Assembly (NCBI GenBank): GCA_037625715.1
Contig: JASJHQ010000043.1
Coordinates: 9,283 to 73,282 of the forward strand
Length of the DNA stretch: 64,000 nucleotides
Source of the DNA: JABAYQ01 sp018608925
GTDB lineage: Bacteria; Bacteroidota; Bacteroidia; Flavobacteriales; UBA7312
Direction: 5' to 3'
A program made the position numbers and the translations under genes. A model generated the notes under the pieces. The model saw nothing but the letters and a program-made list of their open reading frames with translations, was not told the DNA's origin and searched no databases. Shown piece after piece: positions 8,672 through 16,836 of the stretch (within the stretch, counting starts at the first letter, position 1; each line of letters begins with the position of its first letter).

Positions 8672-9859
8672 CTATGAAACGATTTCAGTAATCTGACCAG
8701 CACCAACAGTTCTACCACCCTCACGGATTGCAAATCTTAAACCGATACTCATCGCTACCTTAGCAATCAATTCAACAGTAATAGTTAAGTTATCACCTGG
8801 CATCACCATTTCAGTTCCATCAGGAAGTTGGATCTCACCAGTTACATCTGTAGTTCTAATGTAGAACTGAGGACGATATTTGTTATGGAATGGAGTATGA
8901 CGTCCACCCTCTTCTTTCTTAAGGATATAAACCTCTGCTTTGAAAGTAGTGTGAGGAGTTACAGAACCTGGCTTACAGATTACCATAACTCTTCTAATAT
9001 CAGTTTTCTCAATACCACGTAGTAAGATACCAACATTATCACCAGCTTCACCTCTATCTAAAATCTTACGGAACATCTCTACTCCAGTAACTGTAGAAGC
9101 AAGTTTTTCAGCACCCATACCAATAATATCTACACCATCACCTGTGTTAGCAACACCAGTCTCAATACGACCAGTAGCTACAGTACCACGGCCGGTAATT
9201 GTAAATACATCTTCAATTGGCATTAGGAAGTCTTTCGCATTATCACGAACAGGCTCAGGAATATGAGCATCAACAGCTTCCATTAATTTCATTACAGTAT
9301 CAACCCATTGAGCTTCTCCGTTCAATGCACCAAGTGCAGATCCAGAGATAACTGGAGAGTTATCACCGTCAAAATCGTAGAAAGAAAGCAATTCTCTTAC
9401 TTCCATCTCAACTAATTCTAGAAGTTCTTCATCATCTACCATATCCACTTTGTTAAGGAATACGACAACAGAAGGAACACCTACCTGACGAGCTAATAAA
9501 ATATGTTCTCTTGTTTGGGGCATTGGACCATCGGTCGCAGCACAAACTAAAATTGCACCATCCATTTGAGCAGCACCAGTAACCATGTTCTTTACGTAAT
9601 CGGCGTGACCTGGACAGTCAACGTGTGCGTAATGACGGTTAGCAGTTTCATACTCAACGTGAGATGTGTTGATAGTAATACCTCTTTCTTTTTCTTCTGG
9701 AGCGTTATCGATAGAGTCAAACGCTTGAGCTTCACACAATCCAGCGTCCGCCAATACCTTGGTAATAGCGGCAGTCAAGGTAGTTTTTCCGTGGTCAACA
9801 TGACCAATTGTACCAATATTCAAGTGTGGTTTGGTACGATTAAAATTCTCTTTTGCCAT
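8672..9859 (-). CDS. tuf: Translation elongation factor Tu
   Basis: EF-Tu (395 residues) is the GTPase that delivers aminoacyl-tRNA to the ribosome. The P-loop GHVDHGKT is at residues 19-26, the switch II motif DCPGHADY follows, and the guanine-specificity motif is NKVDM. The C-terminal beta-barrel domains are complete and end with GGRTVGAGQITEIVS. It is flanked by four tRNA genes upstream and tRNA-Trp downstream, so tRNA and tuf are probably cut from one precursor. Whether a second tuf copy exists elsewhere cannot be seen. Confidence 0.99.
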   Translation of the reverse strand: MAKENFNRTKPHLNIGTIGHVDHGKTTLTAAITKVLADAGLCEAQAFDSIDNAPEEKERGITINTSHVEYETANRHYAHVDCPGHADYVKNMVTGAAQMDGAILVCAATDGPMPQTREHILLARQVGVPSVVVFLNKVDMVDDEELLELVEMEVRELLSFYDFDGDNSPVISGSALGALNGEAQWVDTVMKLMEAVDAHIPEPVRDNAKDFLMPIEDVFTITGRGTVATGRIETGVANTGDGVDIIGMGAEKLASTVTGVEMFRKILDRGEAGDNVGILLRGIEKTDIRRVMVICKPGSVTPHTTFKAEVYILKKEEGGRHTPFHNKYRPQFYIRTTDVTGEIQLPDGTEMVMPGDNLTITVELIAKVAMSIGLRFAIREGGRTVGAGQITEIVS

Positions 9860-9925
9860 AGCTAGCTATTTTTAAATTAATTAATATTTAACCTTTTATA
9901 AACAAGGCTGTTTTTTTATCCATTG

Positions 9926-9997
9926 AGCCAATGACGGGAATTGAACCCGTGACCTCTTCCTTACCAAGGAAACGCTCTGCCTCTGAGCTACATCGGC
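9926..9997 (-). tRNA. tRNA-Thr (anticodon GGT)
   Basis: A 72-base cloverleaf with acceptor GCCGATG/CATTGGC (one G-T pair), anticodon stem TTTCC/GGAAG and loop TTGGTAA giving GGT for ACC/ACU codons. The T-loop is TTCAATT. The CCA end is not encoded. It is the last of four tRNAs ahead of tuf. Confidence 0.97.
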
Positions 9998-10006
9998 TTA
10001 GTTAAG

Positions 10007-10080
10007 AGCGGGAGACGGGATTCGAACCCGCGACCCTCAGCTTGGAAGGCTGATGCTCTGGCCAGCTGAGCTACTCCCGC
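10007..10080 (-). tRNA. tRNA-Gly (anticodon TCC)
   Basis: A 74-base cloverleaf with a perfect acceptor GCGGGAG/CTCCCGC, anticodon stem TCAGC/GCTGA and loop CTTCCAA giving TCC (GGA/GGG codons). The T-loop is TTCGAAT. The CCA end is not encoded. Only 9 bases separate it from the following tRNA-Thr. Confidence 0.97.
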
Positions 10081-10090
10081 TTAATTGTTG

Positions 10091-10172
10091 TGGGGGGAGA
10101 AGGATTCGAACCTTCGAAGGCGAAGCCAGCAGATTTACAGTCTGCCCTCGTTGACCGCTTGAGTATCCCCCC
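10091..10172 (-). tRNA. tRNA-Tyr (anticodon GTA)
   Basis: An 82-base class II tRNA with the long variable arm expected of tRNA-Tyr (GCTGGCTTCGCCTTCG region). The acceptor is GGGGGGA/TCCCCCC, the anticodon stem GCAGA/TCTGC, and the loop CTGTAAA gives GTA. The discriminator is A. The CCA end is not encoded. Confidence 0.97.
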
Positions 10173-10205
10173 AAAAAACAATATTGCTCTCTAAACTAAG
10201 AACTG

Positions 10206-10279
10206 AGCCGCTAGAGGGACTCGAACCCACGACCTGCTGATTACAAATCAGCTGCTCTAGCCAACTGAGCTATAGCGGC
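10206..10279 (-). tRNA. tRNA-Thr (anticodon TGT)
   Basis: A 74-base cloverleaf with perfect acceptor GCCGCTA/TAGCGGC, anticodon stem GCTGA/TCAGC and loop TTTGTAA giving TGT (ACA/ACG codons). The T-loop is TTCGAGT. It is the first gene of the tRNA-tuf operon; a good promoter match lies about 45 bases upstream. Confidence 0.97.
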
Positions 10280-10291
10280 AATTTCAATACA

Positions 10292-10323
10292 TAAAAAAAC
10301 AGCCCCTCTTTAAAAAGGGACTG
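10292..10323 (-). terminator. Intrinsic terminator between hpf and the tRNA-tuf operon
   Basis: On the minus strand CAGTCCCTTT is followed by its near-complement AAGAGGGGCTG (two mismatches) and then seven U residues at 10293-10299. It lies 84 bases past the hpf stop and would end that transcript. The promoter for the tRNA-tuf operon sits directly on its 5' side, so the start site falls at or inside the first arm of the hairpin. Confidence 0.7.
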
Positions 10324-10353
10324 CAAATGTATTAAATTTTTGTTTTGTACAAA
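10324..10353 (-). promoter_or_regulatory. Promoter of the tRNA-tuf operon (Bacteroidota type)
   Basis: On the minus strand TTTG (10350-10353), an 18-base spacer and TACATTTG (10324-10331) match the Bacteroidota primary sigma factor pattern TTTG-N(17-23)-TAnnTTTG closely. The predicted start is about 40 bases ahead of tRNA-Thr(TGT). The assignment rests on the motif and position only. Confidence 0.65.
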
Positions 10354-10407
10354 AACTAATGTTATTTTTTTATGTTTTTTTTTAATACTAGATAGATGTT
10401 AACAATA

Positions 10408-10704
10408 TTAGACCCTGTTTTTCTCTTTATTTCGTAATAACTGCTTTCGTAAAGCCTCCGCAGAAGAGTCAACAGCCTCCTCAAATGTCTTACATTGTTT
10501 ACTTGCGAATATTTCTGACTTAGACATGGAAAGCTTTATTTCTACTACCTTATTCTCTAGTTCAGCACCAGGCTCTAGCTTTAAATAAACGTCAGCACTA
10601 ATTATTAGATTTTCGAACAATGCTAACTTTTCTAATTTTTTTTCAATAAAATTTATTAGTTTTTTGTCAGATGTAAAACGAACAGAGTGAATGTTAACTT
10701 TCAT
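10408..10704 (-). CDS. hpf: Ribosome hibernation-promoting factor / RaiA family (short form)
   Basis: This 98-residue protein matches the short HPF/YfiA family, which binds the decoding centre of the small subunit and silences or dimerises ribosomes in slow growth. The beta-alpha-beta pattern begins MKVNIHSVRFTSDKKLI, continues through ISADVYLKLEPGAELENK, and ends in a basic tail (LRKQLLRNKEKNRV). The long-HPF C-terminal domain is absent. It starts 12 bases after the Xer recombinase stop, so the two are probably co-transcribed. The family assignment is good; the exact role (HPF or YfiA) is not resolved. Confidence 0.88.
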   Translation of the reverse strand: MKVNIHSVRFTSDKKLINFIEKKLEKLALFENLIISADVYLKLEPGAELENKVVEIKLSMSKSEIFASKQCKTFEEAVDSSAEALRKQLLRNKEKNRV

Positions 10705-10716
10705 AATAAATTAGAT

Positions 10717-11592
10717 TTAGGCTCTAGGATGAGCGTTGTTATAAACTGATTTTAATTCTTTAATCGAATTATGAGTATATATTTGAGTAGCCGCTAAGTT
10801 AGCGTGACCAAGTATTTCTTTAATAGCATTCAAATCGGCCCCATTATTTAACATGTGCGTGGCAAATGTATGCCTTAACACATGAGGGTTAATTTTATTG
10901 GAGGACGTCATTAATAAATATTTTCTAACCCTCCTGTAAACAAGGGATGGATATAACTTCTTACCTTTTTTTGTAAGAAGGAAAAAAGATTTATCGATCA
11001 CACTACTAATATTACTTCTTTGCTCCAAATACGATTCTATCGATTTTTTTAATTCTTTATTTAACGGAACAAATCGCTCTTTGTTTCGTTTTCCTAAAAC
11101 TTTTAACTTATTAGCTGATAAATCAACATCAAAAAGCTTAATATTTATTAATTCGCTTCTTCTTATACCTGTAGAATAAAACAAATCAATTATAAGTCGA
11201 TCTAAAACTCCATCATAATTATCTTGGAAAACAAAATTGTCTAGCAAAGAATTAATCTGATCCTCTACTATAAAAGCAGGAATTTTTTTAGCAACCTTAG
11301 AGTAACTAAGCTTTAAAGAAGGATTGGTTTTCATCTCTCCTATCAAAAACAGGTACTTATAAAATGACTTGAGAGATGTAATCTTTCTATTAATAGATTT
11401 AGACTGTATAGAATTTGTAAGATGTAAAACCCAAGACCTAAGCATTTGATGATTGACTGATTTTACATCAGTATCATAAGTGAGTTTGAGATAGTCTTGA
11501 AATTGATTCAAGTCTACAGAATAGGAAGAAACAGTATTTGGAGAATACCTTTTCTCAAGCTCTAGATATTTTAAAAATTGAATTATAGGCAT
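10717..11592 (-). CDS. Tyrosine recombinase XerC/XerD family
   Basis: This 291-residue integrase matches the chromosome-dimer resolving Xer recombinases, which act at dif during division. An N-terminal SAM-like domain (residues 1-85) precedes the catalytic domain, where all six active-site residues are present: R144 in TGIRRSEL, K168 in GKRNKER, H237 and R240 in HVLRHTF, H263 in LGHANL and nucleophile Y272 in IYTH. The length equals the housekeeping Xer type rather than a phage integrase, and the neighbours are core genes. XerC or XerD cannot be told apart by eye. The start codon touches the U tract of the rpsU terminator. Confidence 0.92.
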   Translation of the reverse strand: MPIIQFLKYLELEKRYSPNTVSSYSVDLNQFQDYLKLTYDTDVKSVNHQMLRSWVLHLTNSIQSKSINRKITSLKSFYKYLFLIGEMKTNPSLKLSYSKVAKKIPAFIVEDQINSLLDNFVFQDNYDGVLDRLIIDLFYSTGIRRSELINIKLFDVDLSANKLKVLGKRNKERFVPLNKELKKSIESYLEQRSNISSVIDKSFFLLTKKGKKLYPSLVYRRVRKYLLMTSSNKINPHVLRHTFATHMLNNGADLNAIKEILGHANLAATQIYTHNSIKELKSVYNNAHPRA

Positions 11593-11651
11593 AAAAAAAA
11601 GAGACAGGATAACTACGAATATAATAAAAATATTGCGGTTAACAGTCTCTT
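11593..11651 (-). terminator. rpsU terminator abutting the xer start codon
   Basis: On the minus strand AAGAGACTGTTAAC pairs with GTTATCCTGTCTCTT across an AT-rich loop, followed by eight U residues at 11593-11600. The U tract ends at the ATG of the recombinase gene. The stem is imperfect (about 12 pairs) and the loop is long, so it may be leaky. Confidence 0.55.
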
Positions 11652-11674
11652 AAAATCTTGAAAAGAAAAGAAAT

Positions 11675-11866
11675 TTAATCTTCTTCTCTTTGTAATTTCT
11701 CTTTATAAGCAGCTCTTATCTTTTGAGTTCTAAGTTCTACAGATTTTTTTGTAAAGTCTCTACGATCTCTCAACTGTCTCATAGTCTGAGTCATCGTAAA
11801 TTTCTTTTTAAATCTTTTTAAAGCTCTATCAATTGATTCGCCGTCTTTTACTGGAATGATTATCAT
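11675..11866 (-). CDS. rpsU: 30S ribosomal protein S21
   Basis: Ribosomal protein S21 (63 residues) is a small, very basic protein of the 30S platform close to the anti-Shine-Dalgarno end of 16S rRNA. Family hallmarks are the start MIIIPVKDGESIDRALKRFK and the arginine-rich middle (RQLRDRRDFTKKS). In Bacteroidota it takes part in hiding the anti-Shine-Dalgarno sequence, which fits the lack of clear ribosome binding sites before most genes here (established knowledge plus inference). A promoter match lies just upstream. Confidence 0.98.
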   Translation of the reverse strand: MIIIPVKDGESIDRALKRFKKKFTMTQTMRQLRDRRDFTKKSVELRTQKIRAAYKEKLQREED

Positions 11867-11890
11867 TATTTACATTTATTAAATGGGCAG

Positions 11891-11921
11891 CAAATATACA
11901 AATATCTGTTACAAAATCAAC
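11891..11921 (-). promoter_or_regulatory. Probable rpsU promoter
   Basis: On the minus strand GTTG (11918-11921), a 19-base spacer and TATATTTG (11891-11898) match the Bacteroidota promoter pattern; only the first base of the -33 element departs from TTTG. It is 25 bases before the rpsU start, in the gap after the acyl-CoA dehydrogenase gene. Confidence 0.55.
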
Positions 11922-11923
11922 TA

Positions 11924-13063
11924 TTACTTTAAAATTTGCTTAGCAATCACAATTTTTTGAATTTCAGAGGTTCCTTCCCCTATTGTACACAGCTTAGAAT
12001 CTCTTAAAAATCTTTCTACAATAAAATCTTTAGTATAACCGTAACCTCCATGAATCTGGACAGCATCCAAAGACACTTTAACAGCAACTTCTGACGAATA
12101 ATACTTAGACTTAGAACCCGAAAGTGTCACATTTCCACCAGAAATCTTGTCGTTAACAGCCTGATAAGTTAATAATTCAGCGGCATCAATAGTGGTAGCC
12201 ATATCAGCTAACTTAAATGCGATAGCTTGGTGTTCGGCAATTGGCTTCCCGAATTGACTTCTTTCTTTGGCATATTTTAAAGATGCTTGATAAGCACCCA
12301 TTGCAATACCTAAAGACAAGGCAGAAATAGAAATTCTTCCGCCATCCAATACCTTCATAGCCTGAATAAATCCTTCTCCTTCATTTCCTAAGAGCTGATC
12401 ATTAGAAACTCTACAGTTATCAAAAACAAGTTCAGCAGTCTCAGAGGCTCTCATCCCAAGTTTGTCTTCTTTTTTGCCGTGAGTGAAGCCAGGAGTTCCT
12501 TTTTCGACAACAAAGGCTGACATGCCTCTAGAATCCCCTTTTTCGCCCGTTCTAACTATAACAACTGCAACGTCTCCGCTTATAGCGTGAGTAATGAAGT
12601 TTTTAGATCCGTTTATGACCCAATGGTCGCCGTCTTTTTTTGCAACTGTCGACATAGCACCAGAATCAGAACCAGTATTATGCTCTGTTAATCCCCAAGC
12701 ACCAATCCATTCTGCCGTAGCTAATTTTGGTAAATATTTTTTCTTTTGTTCTTCCGATCCAAATTGTAGTATATGACCAGTACATAAAGAATTGTGAGCT
12801 GCCATTGACAATCCTATTGAAGGGTCAATAATAGAAAGTTCTTGAATTGCTGTTACGTATTCAGCATATGAAAAACCCGAACCTCCGTATTCAACAGGAA
12901 CTAAAACTCCCATCAAACCCATTTCTCCTAGTTTTTTAAAAACATCGACAGGAAAAAATTGTTCATCGTCCCATTTTCTAGAAAAGGGAGAAATTTCTCT
13001 CTCTCCAAAAACGCGTATCATATCAGCAATTAAAAGCTGATTTTCATTTTTTGTGAAATTCAT
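11924..13063 (-). CDS. Acyl-CoA dehydrogenase
   Basis: This 379-residue flavoprotein belongs to the acyl-CoA dehydrogenase family, which introduces a 2,3-double bond into acyl-CoA during fatty acid or branched-chain amino acid breakdown, passing electrons to ETF. The FAD-contact motif WGLTEHNTGSDSGAM and the C-terminal signature IGEGTSEIQ are present; E363 of the latter is the expected catalytic base. The length is that of short/medium-chain enzymes. It overlaps apt by 4 bases, so it is translationally coupled to it. The chain-length preference cannot be read from sequence. Confidence 0.93.
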   Translation of the reverse strand: MNFTKNENQLLIADMIRVFGEREISPFSRKWDDEQFFPVDVFKKLGEMGLMGVLVPVEYGGSGFSYAEYVTAIQELSIIDPSIGLSMAAHNSLCTGHILQFGSEEQKKKYLPKLATAEWIGAWGLTEHNTGSDSGAMSTVAKKDGDHWVINGSKNFITHAISGDVAVVIVRTGEKGDSRGMSAFVVEKGTPGFTHGKKEDKLGMRASETAELVFDNCRVSNDQLLGNEGEGFIQAMKVLDGGRISISALSLGIAMGAYQASLKYAKERSQFGKPIAEHQAIAFKLADMATTIDAAELLTYQAVNDKISGGNVTLSGSKSKYYSSEVAVKVSLDAVQIHGGYGYTKDFIVERFLRDSKLCTIGEGTSEIQKIVIAKQILK

Positions 13064-13596
13064 GATTTATATTTAGTTAAAGAAATAATGGCATCACTAT
13101 GATTTAGCAATGATGTATTTCCATTTAAAAAACTCAATTCTACTATAAAAGCAAATGCACAAACATTAGCATCTAACTTATTTATCAGTTTAGCTGCAGC
13201 ATTGGCAGTTCCACCAGTTGCCAACAAATCGTCATGAACAACTACGTTCCAGCCTTTTTTTAGCGCATCGGCATGAATCTCAATAGTTGCTTTACCATAT
13301 TCTAAGTCATAATCCTGAGAAATTGTATCAAAAGGAAGTTTTCCCTTTTTACGAATAGGAATAAATGGAACGTTTAGTCTATTGGCTAAAACCATTCCGA
13401 ATATAAAGCCTCTACTTTCAACACCTGCGACCGCATCAACATTAATACCAGACAATCTTTGGACAAAAGAATCTATGATATTCTTAGACATTTCTACATT
13501 TTGAAATAATGGCGTAATGTCTTTGTAAGAAATTCCTTTTTTAGGAAAATCTTCTATCACTCTAATCTGATTTTTTAATTCTTGATCAATCATCAA
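13060..13596 (-). CDS. apt: Adenine phosphoribosyltransferase
   Basis: This 178-residue enzyme salvages adenine to AMP using PRPP. The PRPP-binding motif VVVHDDLLATGGTANAA and the upstream GVESRGFIFG loop are both clear, as is the N-terminal IRVIEDFPKKGISYKDITPL typical of APRT. Two ATG codons stand in tandem (MMIDQ); either could be the start. It overlaps the helix-hairpin-helix gene upstream by 11 bases and the acyl-CoA dehydrogenase downstream by 4, forming a tight operon. Confidence 0.97.
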   Translation of the reverse strand: MMIDQELKNQIRVIEDFPKKGISYKDITPLFQNVEMSKNIIDSFVQRLSGINVDAVAGVESRGFIFGMVLANRLNVPFIPIRKKGKLPFDTISQDYDLEYGKATIEIHADALKKGWNVVVHDDLLATGGTANAAAKLINKLDANVCAFAFIVELSFLNGNTSLLNHSDAIISLTKYKS

Positions 13597-14194
13597 AGTC
13601 TAAATAAGGCAACAAAATATTAAAAGTAACGGTATCTATTAAATATAAATTCATTAGCTCATAATCGTGAGAAAACTCACCATGATTACTTCTGTAATTC
13701 ACAATACTATTAGCCAATTTATAACTTATAAATGGATGTTTCGATAATTCGTTAGCGCTTACAAAGTTAATATCTATTTTTTGAACTAAAGATAAATCGA
13801 CAGAAATTTGATGTTTAAAATCTTCATACACATTAGTATCCATTGCATATACATCAAGTAATTGATTTTTACTATGAAAGCCCCCTAGTAAATCTCTATA
13901 CCTGACAATTCGCTTAGACAAGACAGAACCAATACCATAAATCTGTTTCAGCATTGTAGTATCAGCAGAATTAAGCTCAACAGAAATCTTTGGATAACTC
14001 TTTTTGTATGTATAAGAAGTAGATTTTATTTTGTTTCTCTTACTGACAACATACTTCTTTTCAATCTCAATTTGTTTTTCAAGCTTTGCTATTTGATCTT
14101 TAAAAGAAGAAAAATCAATGTAGGCCTCCTTCTGATTGAACTGAACATACTTATAAATTGCTATAATAAAAATAATTAAGCATAAGAATAACAT
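13586..14194 (-). CDS. Membrane-anchored helix-hairpin-helix (ComEA-like) protein
   Basis: The 202-residue product has a transmembrane helix near its N-terminus, a charged linker with predicted coiled coil (about residues 25-60) and two or more helix-hairpin-helix units: VELNSADTTMLKQIYGIGSV with RIVRYRDLLGGF, and INFVSANELSKHPFISYKLA. ComEA-type HhH proteins bind DNA without sequence preference, so a role in DNA uptake or envelope-DNA contact is possible. The frame stays open upstream of this ATG and encodes NKSQRFG, a segment usually found in this Bacteroidota family, but no ATG, GTG or TTG exists there. The true start may be ATC at 14236. Confidence 0.8.
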   Translation of the reverse strand: MLFLCLIIFIIAIYKYVQFNQKEAYIDFSSFKDQIAKLEKQIEIEKKYVVSKRNKIKSTSYTYKKSYPKISVELNSADTTMLKQIYGIGSVLSKRIVRYRDLLGGFHSKNQLLDVYAMDTNVYEDFKHQISVDLSLVQKIDINFVSANELSKHPFISYKLANSIVNYRSNHGEFSHDYELMNLYLIDTVTFNILLPYLDFDD

Positions 14195-14244
14195 TCCGAA
14201 ACGCTGGCTTTTATTGTAAGTGAAGAAGTTTTTGATGGCAGAAT

Positions 14245-15756
14245 TTACTTGAATCTTTTAATCGCTCCTGTTTTTATTTTTTCAAAATACGTTTTCATAT
14301 CTAATTTAACCTCCCCTGAAAGGATCAATAAACCTAAAATATTAGGAAAGGCCATTGCAAGAATCATCATATCAGAAAAATCGATAACAGCTCCTAAACT
14401 CACAGAGGAACCAATAACAATAAAGACTAGAAATATAAACTTATAAACTAGCTCAGATTTCTTAGAAGAACCAAATAAAAATGTCCAAGACTTTAATCCG
14501 TAATAAGACCATGAAATCATAGTAGAAAAAGCAAATAAGAAAATCGCGATTACTAAAACATAAGGAAACCAAGAAATCACACTACCAAAAGCTTGAGAAG
14601 TAAGCTGAGCTCCTTCCAGATTTTGAACTCCAGAAAAACCAGTAATAATTATGACTAAGGCTGTCATAGTACAAATAACGACAGTATCAATAAAAGGCTC
14701 TAATAAAGAAACAATTCCTTCGCTTACAGGCTCATTAGTTTTTGCAGCAGAGTGAGCGATAGAAGCAGAACCTACTCCGGCTTCGTTAGAAAAAGCAGCT
14801 CTTCTAAATCCTTGAATTAACACTCCTATAAAACCACCAAAAGCAGCAGACGGAGCAAAAGCACCTTCAATAATCATGGAGAATGCTTTTCCGATGAACG
14901 CATAGTTTATTGCAATAATTACCAAGGCTGCAGCTACATATAAAACTGCCATGAAAGGAACAATTTTCTCCGTCACTTTGGCAATACTTTTAATACCTCC
15001 AATAATTACAACACCTACAAGAATTGCTAGTATTATTCCGAATATCGGACCGTTACCTTCCAAAACTGGAAACTGACCAGACAATTGTGCAAATGCCTGA
15101 TTGGCCTGAAACATATTACCTCCTCCAAACGAACCGCCAATACACAAAATAGCAAACAAGACAGCCAATACTTTTCCTAAATTAGTAAAGCCATATTTAG
15201 CAAGACCATTTTTTAGATAATACATTGGACCACCCGAAATTTCACCATTTTCATTAACGATTCTATATTTAACACCTAGAGTACATTCCACAAACTTAGA
15301 TGACATACCAAGCAAACCAGCTACAATCATCCAAAAAGTAGCACCAGGGCCACCCACCGTTATTGCTACAGCAACTCCAGCAATATTACCTAAACCAACC
15401 GTTGCCGACAATGCTGTAGTCAAAGCTTGAAAGTGAGATACTTCTCCCTTATCTTGAGGATCATCAAATTTTCCTTGAATCAATTCAATAGCATGTTTAA
15501 ACCCTCTTATATTAATAAAGCCCATTTTAAAAGTGAAAAATAAAGCTCCAAATACCAACCATATAACAACAATAGGAATGTCTGCTCCTACATCGAAACC
15601 TAATGCAGCAATAGGATCCCAAAAGACTACCTTAGCAAGTACTGAAACAATAGGCACAAAAAAGCCATTAATTTTATCACTTAAAGAAATAATACTTTCA
15701 GCAAATACGCTAGTCGAAACAAAAAACATTGAAAATAGTGTAAGGAATTTTTTCAT
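14245..15756 (-). CDS. Sodium:alanine/glycine symporter (AGCS family)
   Basis: This 503-residue integral membrane protein belongs to the alanine/glycine:cation symporter family. A cleavable-looking N-terminal segment (MKKFLTLFSMFFVSTSVFA) is followed by about ten to eleven hydrophobic helices. The family signature TALSATVGLGNIAGVAVAIT is present near residue 115, and GGPMYYLKNGL follows at about 175. The gene follows the RmlD-like gene by 13 bases on the same strand. The substrate is probably alanine or glycine by family; other small amino acids are possible. Confidence 0.92.
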   Translation of the reverse strand: MKKFLTLFSMFFVSTSVFAESIISLSDKINGFFVPIVSVLAKVVFWDPIAALGFDVGADIPIVVIWLVFGALFFTFKMGFINIRGFKHAIELIQGKFDDPQDKGEVSHFQALTTALSATVGLGNIAGVAVAITVGGPGATFWMIVAGLLGMSSKFVECTLGVKYRIVNENGEISGGPMYYLKNGLAKYGFTNLGKVLAVLFAILCIGGSFGGGNMFQANQAFAQLSGQFPVLEGNGPIFGIILAILVGVVIIGGIKSIAKVTEKIVPFMAVLYVAAALVIIAINYAFIGKAFSMIIEGAFAPSAAFGGFIGVLIQGFRRAAFSNEAGVGSASIAHSAAKTNEPVSEGIVSLLEPFIDTVVICTMTALVIIITGFSGVQNLEGAQLTSQAFGSVISWFPYVLVIAIFLFAFSTMISWSYYGLKSWTFLFGSSKKSELVYKFIFLVFIVIGSSVSLGAVIDFSDMMILAMAFPNILGLLILSGEVKLDMKTYFEKIKTGAIKRFK

Positions 15757-15769
15757 TTTAAAATATGTG

Positions 15770-16672
15770 TTATTCTTTAATTAATTGATTTTCTAAAATT
15801 TGTAACCCTTGCTCAAAAGAGTGAGGCTGGTAACCTAATTCCTTAATTGCCTTATCGAGAACAAATCCGGTTTTAGGTGGGCGTTTGGCTTTTTGATTTA
15901 ATGTGTCAGACGAAATTTTGTTAATATTCGACTTATCGCATTTATAAAAATCAGCCATTCTCTCTACCATTTCAAAAATACTCATTATATCTTTACCCGA
16001 TACATTGAATATTCCGAAAGCATTTTTCTCTAAAGCTAATCGGCAAGCTTGAGCTAAATCTTCTGCTAAAGTTGGTGAACGAAACTGATCATCGATAATG
16101 TTTAAAGATTGTCCGTCTTTCAATGCTTTCCTTCCCCACAGAACAATATTATTGCGTTTTAAATTATCAGCTGTTCCGTACAATATAATGGTTCTAAGAA
16201 TTGTCCAATTTGCTTTTGATTCATCAAGAACTAATTCAGATTCGTACTTAGACTTTCCATAATAACTTAAAGGATTAGCGAGATCATCTTCTTTGTAAGG
16301 ACCATCCTGACCATCAAAAATAAAATCAGTAGAAATATGAATTAAATGTGCATTAGAATCTTGGCATAAATCAGCAAGCGTTTGAACAGCTTTTACATTT
16401 ATATCGAAACACTTATTTTTTTCATCTTCACAACCATCAACATTGGTCATGGCAGCAGTATTAATTACTACATCTGGTTTAAAAGAATGAAAAAGTAATT
16501 CCACAGATTTAGCATCTGTAATATCTAAAGAGGAATAAGAATAATTGGACTTGTCGTTAATTATATTTTGGCCAGTAGATGTGGCTAAAAGTTGATGATC
16601 GTTTTTTAATAGAGAAACTAACTTCTGACCGAGCAATCCGTTACTTCCAGTTATTAATATTTTCTTACTCAT
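15770..16672 (-). CDS. RmlD-like NAD(P)-dependent sugar reductase (SDR superfamily)
   Basis: The 300-residue protein is an extended short-chain dehydrogenase closest in pattern to dTDP-4-dehydrorhamnose reductase (RmlD/RfbD). The cofactor loop GSNGLLGQKL is at residues 8-17, VINTAAMTNVDGCE is the typical RmlD segment, and the catalytic YYGKSKYESE contains the YxxxK pair. No rmlA, rmlB or rmlC is nearby, so the rhamnose role is uncertain; in Bacteroidota such stand-alone reductases are common. The start ATG overlaps the stop of the upstream mini-gene by one base (TAATG), showing translational coupling. Confidence 0.85.
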   Translation of the reverse strand: MSKKILITGSNGLLGQKLVSLLKNDHQLLATSTGQNIINDKSNYSYSSLDITDAKSVELLFHSFKPDVVINTAAMTNVDGCEDEKNKCFDINVKAVQTLADLCQDSNAHLIHISTDFIFDGQDGPYKEDDLANPLSYYGKSKYESELVLDESKANWTILRTIILYGTADNLKRNNIVLWGRKALKDGQSLNIIDDQFRSPTLAEDLAQACRLALEKNAFGIFNVSGKDIMSIFEMVERMADFYKCDKSNINKISSDTLNQKAKRPPKTGFVLDKAIKELGYQPHSFEQGLQILENQLIKE

Positions 16673-16836
16673 TAATTAAGTTTTGGCTTGACAATATATA
16701 AAACTAAATAGATTATTATTGGCGAACCGAAGCCAAGAATTGTAGCAATTATAAACAACAATCTTATTCCAGAAACATCTAAATCGAACTTATAAGAAAG
16801 CCATGCACAGACTCCTAAAATTTTTTTTGAATTCAT
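16672..16836 (-). CDS. PspC-domain mini-protein (second copy)
   Basis: This 54-residue gene matches the PspC domain: KKILGVCAWLSYKFDLDVSG, then a hydrophobic helix LLFIIATILGFGSPIIIYLV and the short end KPKLN. Its ATG (16834-16836) overlaps the stop of the first PspC gene by 4 bases and its own stop overlaps the start of the RmlD-like gene by one base, which argues strongly that it is real and translated. PspC proteins sit in the inner membrane and sense envelope stress in other bacteria; here they lack any phage-shock partner genes. Confidence 0.85.
   Translation of the reverse strand: MNSKKILGVCAWLSYKFDLDVSGIRLLFIIATILGFGSPIIIYLVLYIVKPKLN

Noticed and set aside
9926..10279. tRNA cluster as an integration hot spot
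   Set aside because: The four tRNAs precede tuf in the normal bacterial order, with no integrase, partial tRNA copy or att-like repeat nearby. The Xer gene at 10.7 kb has the housekeeping length and context.
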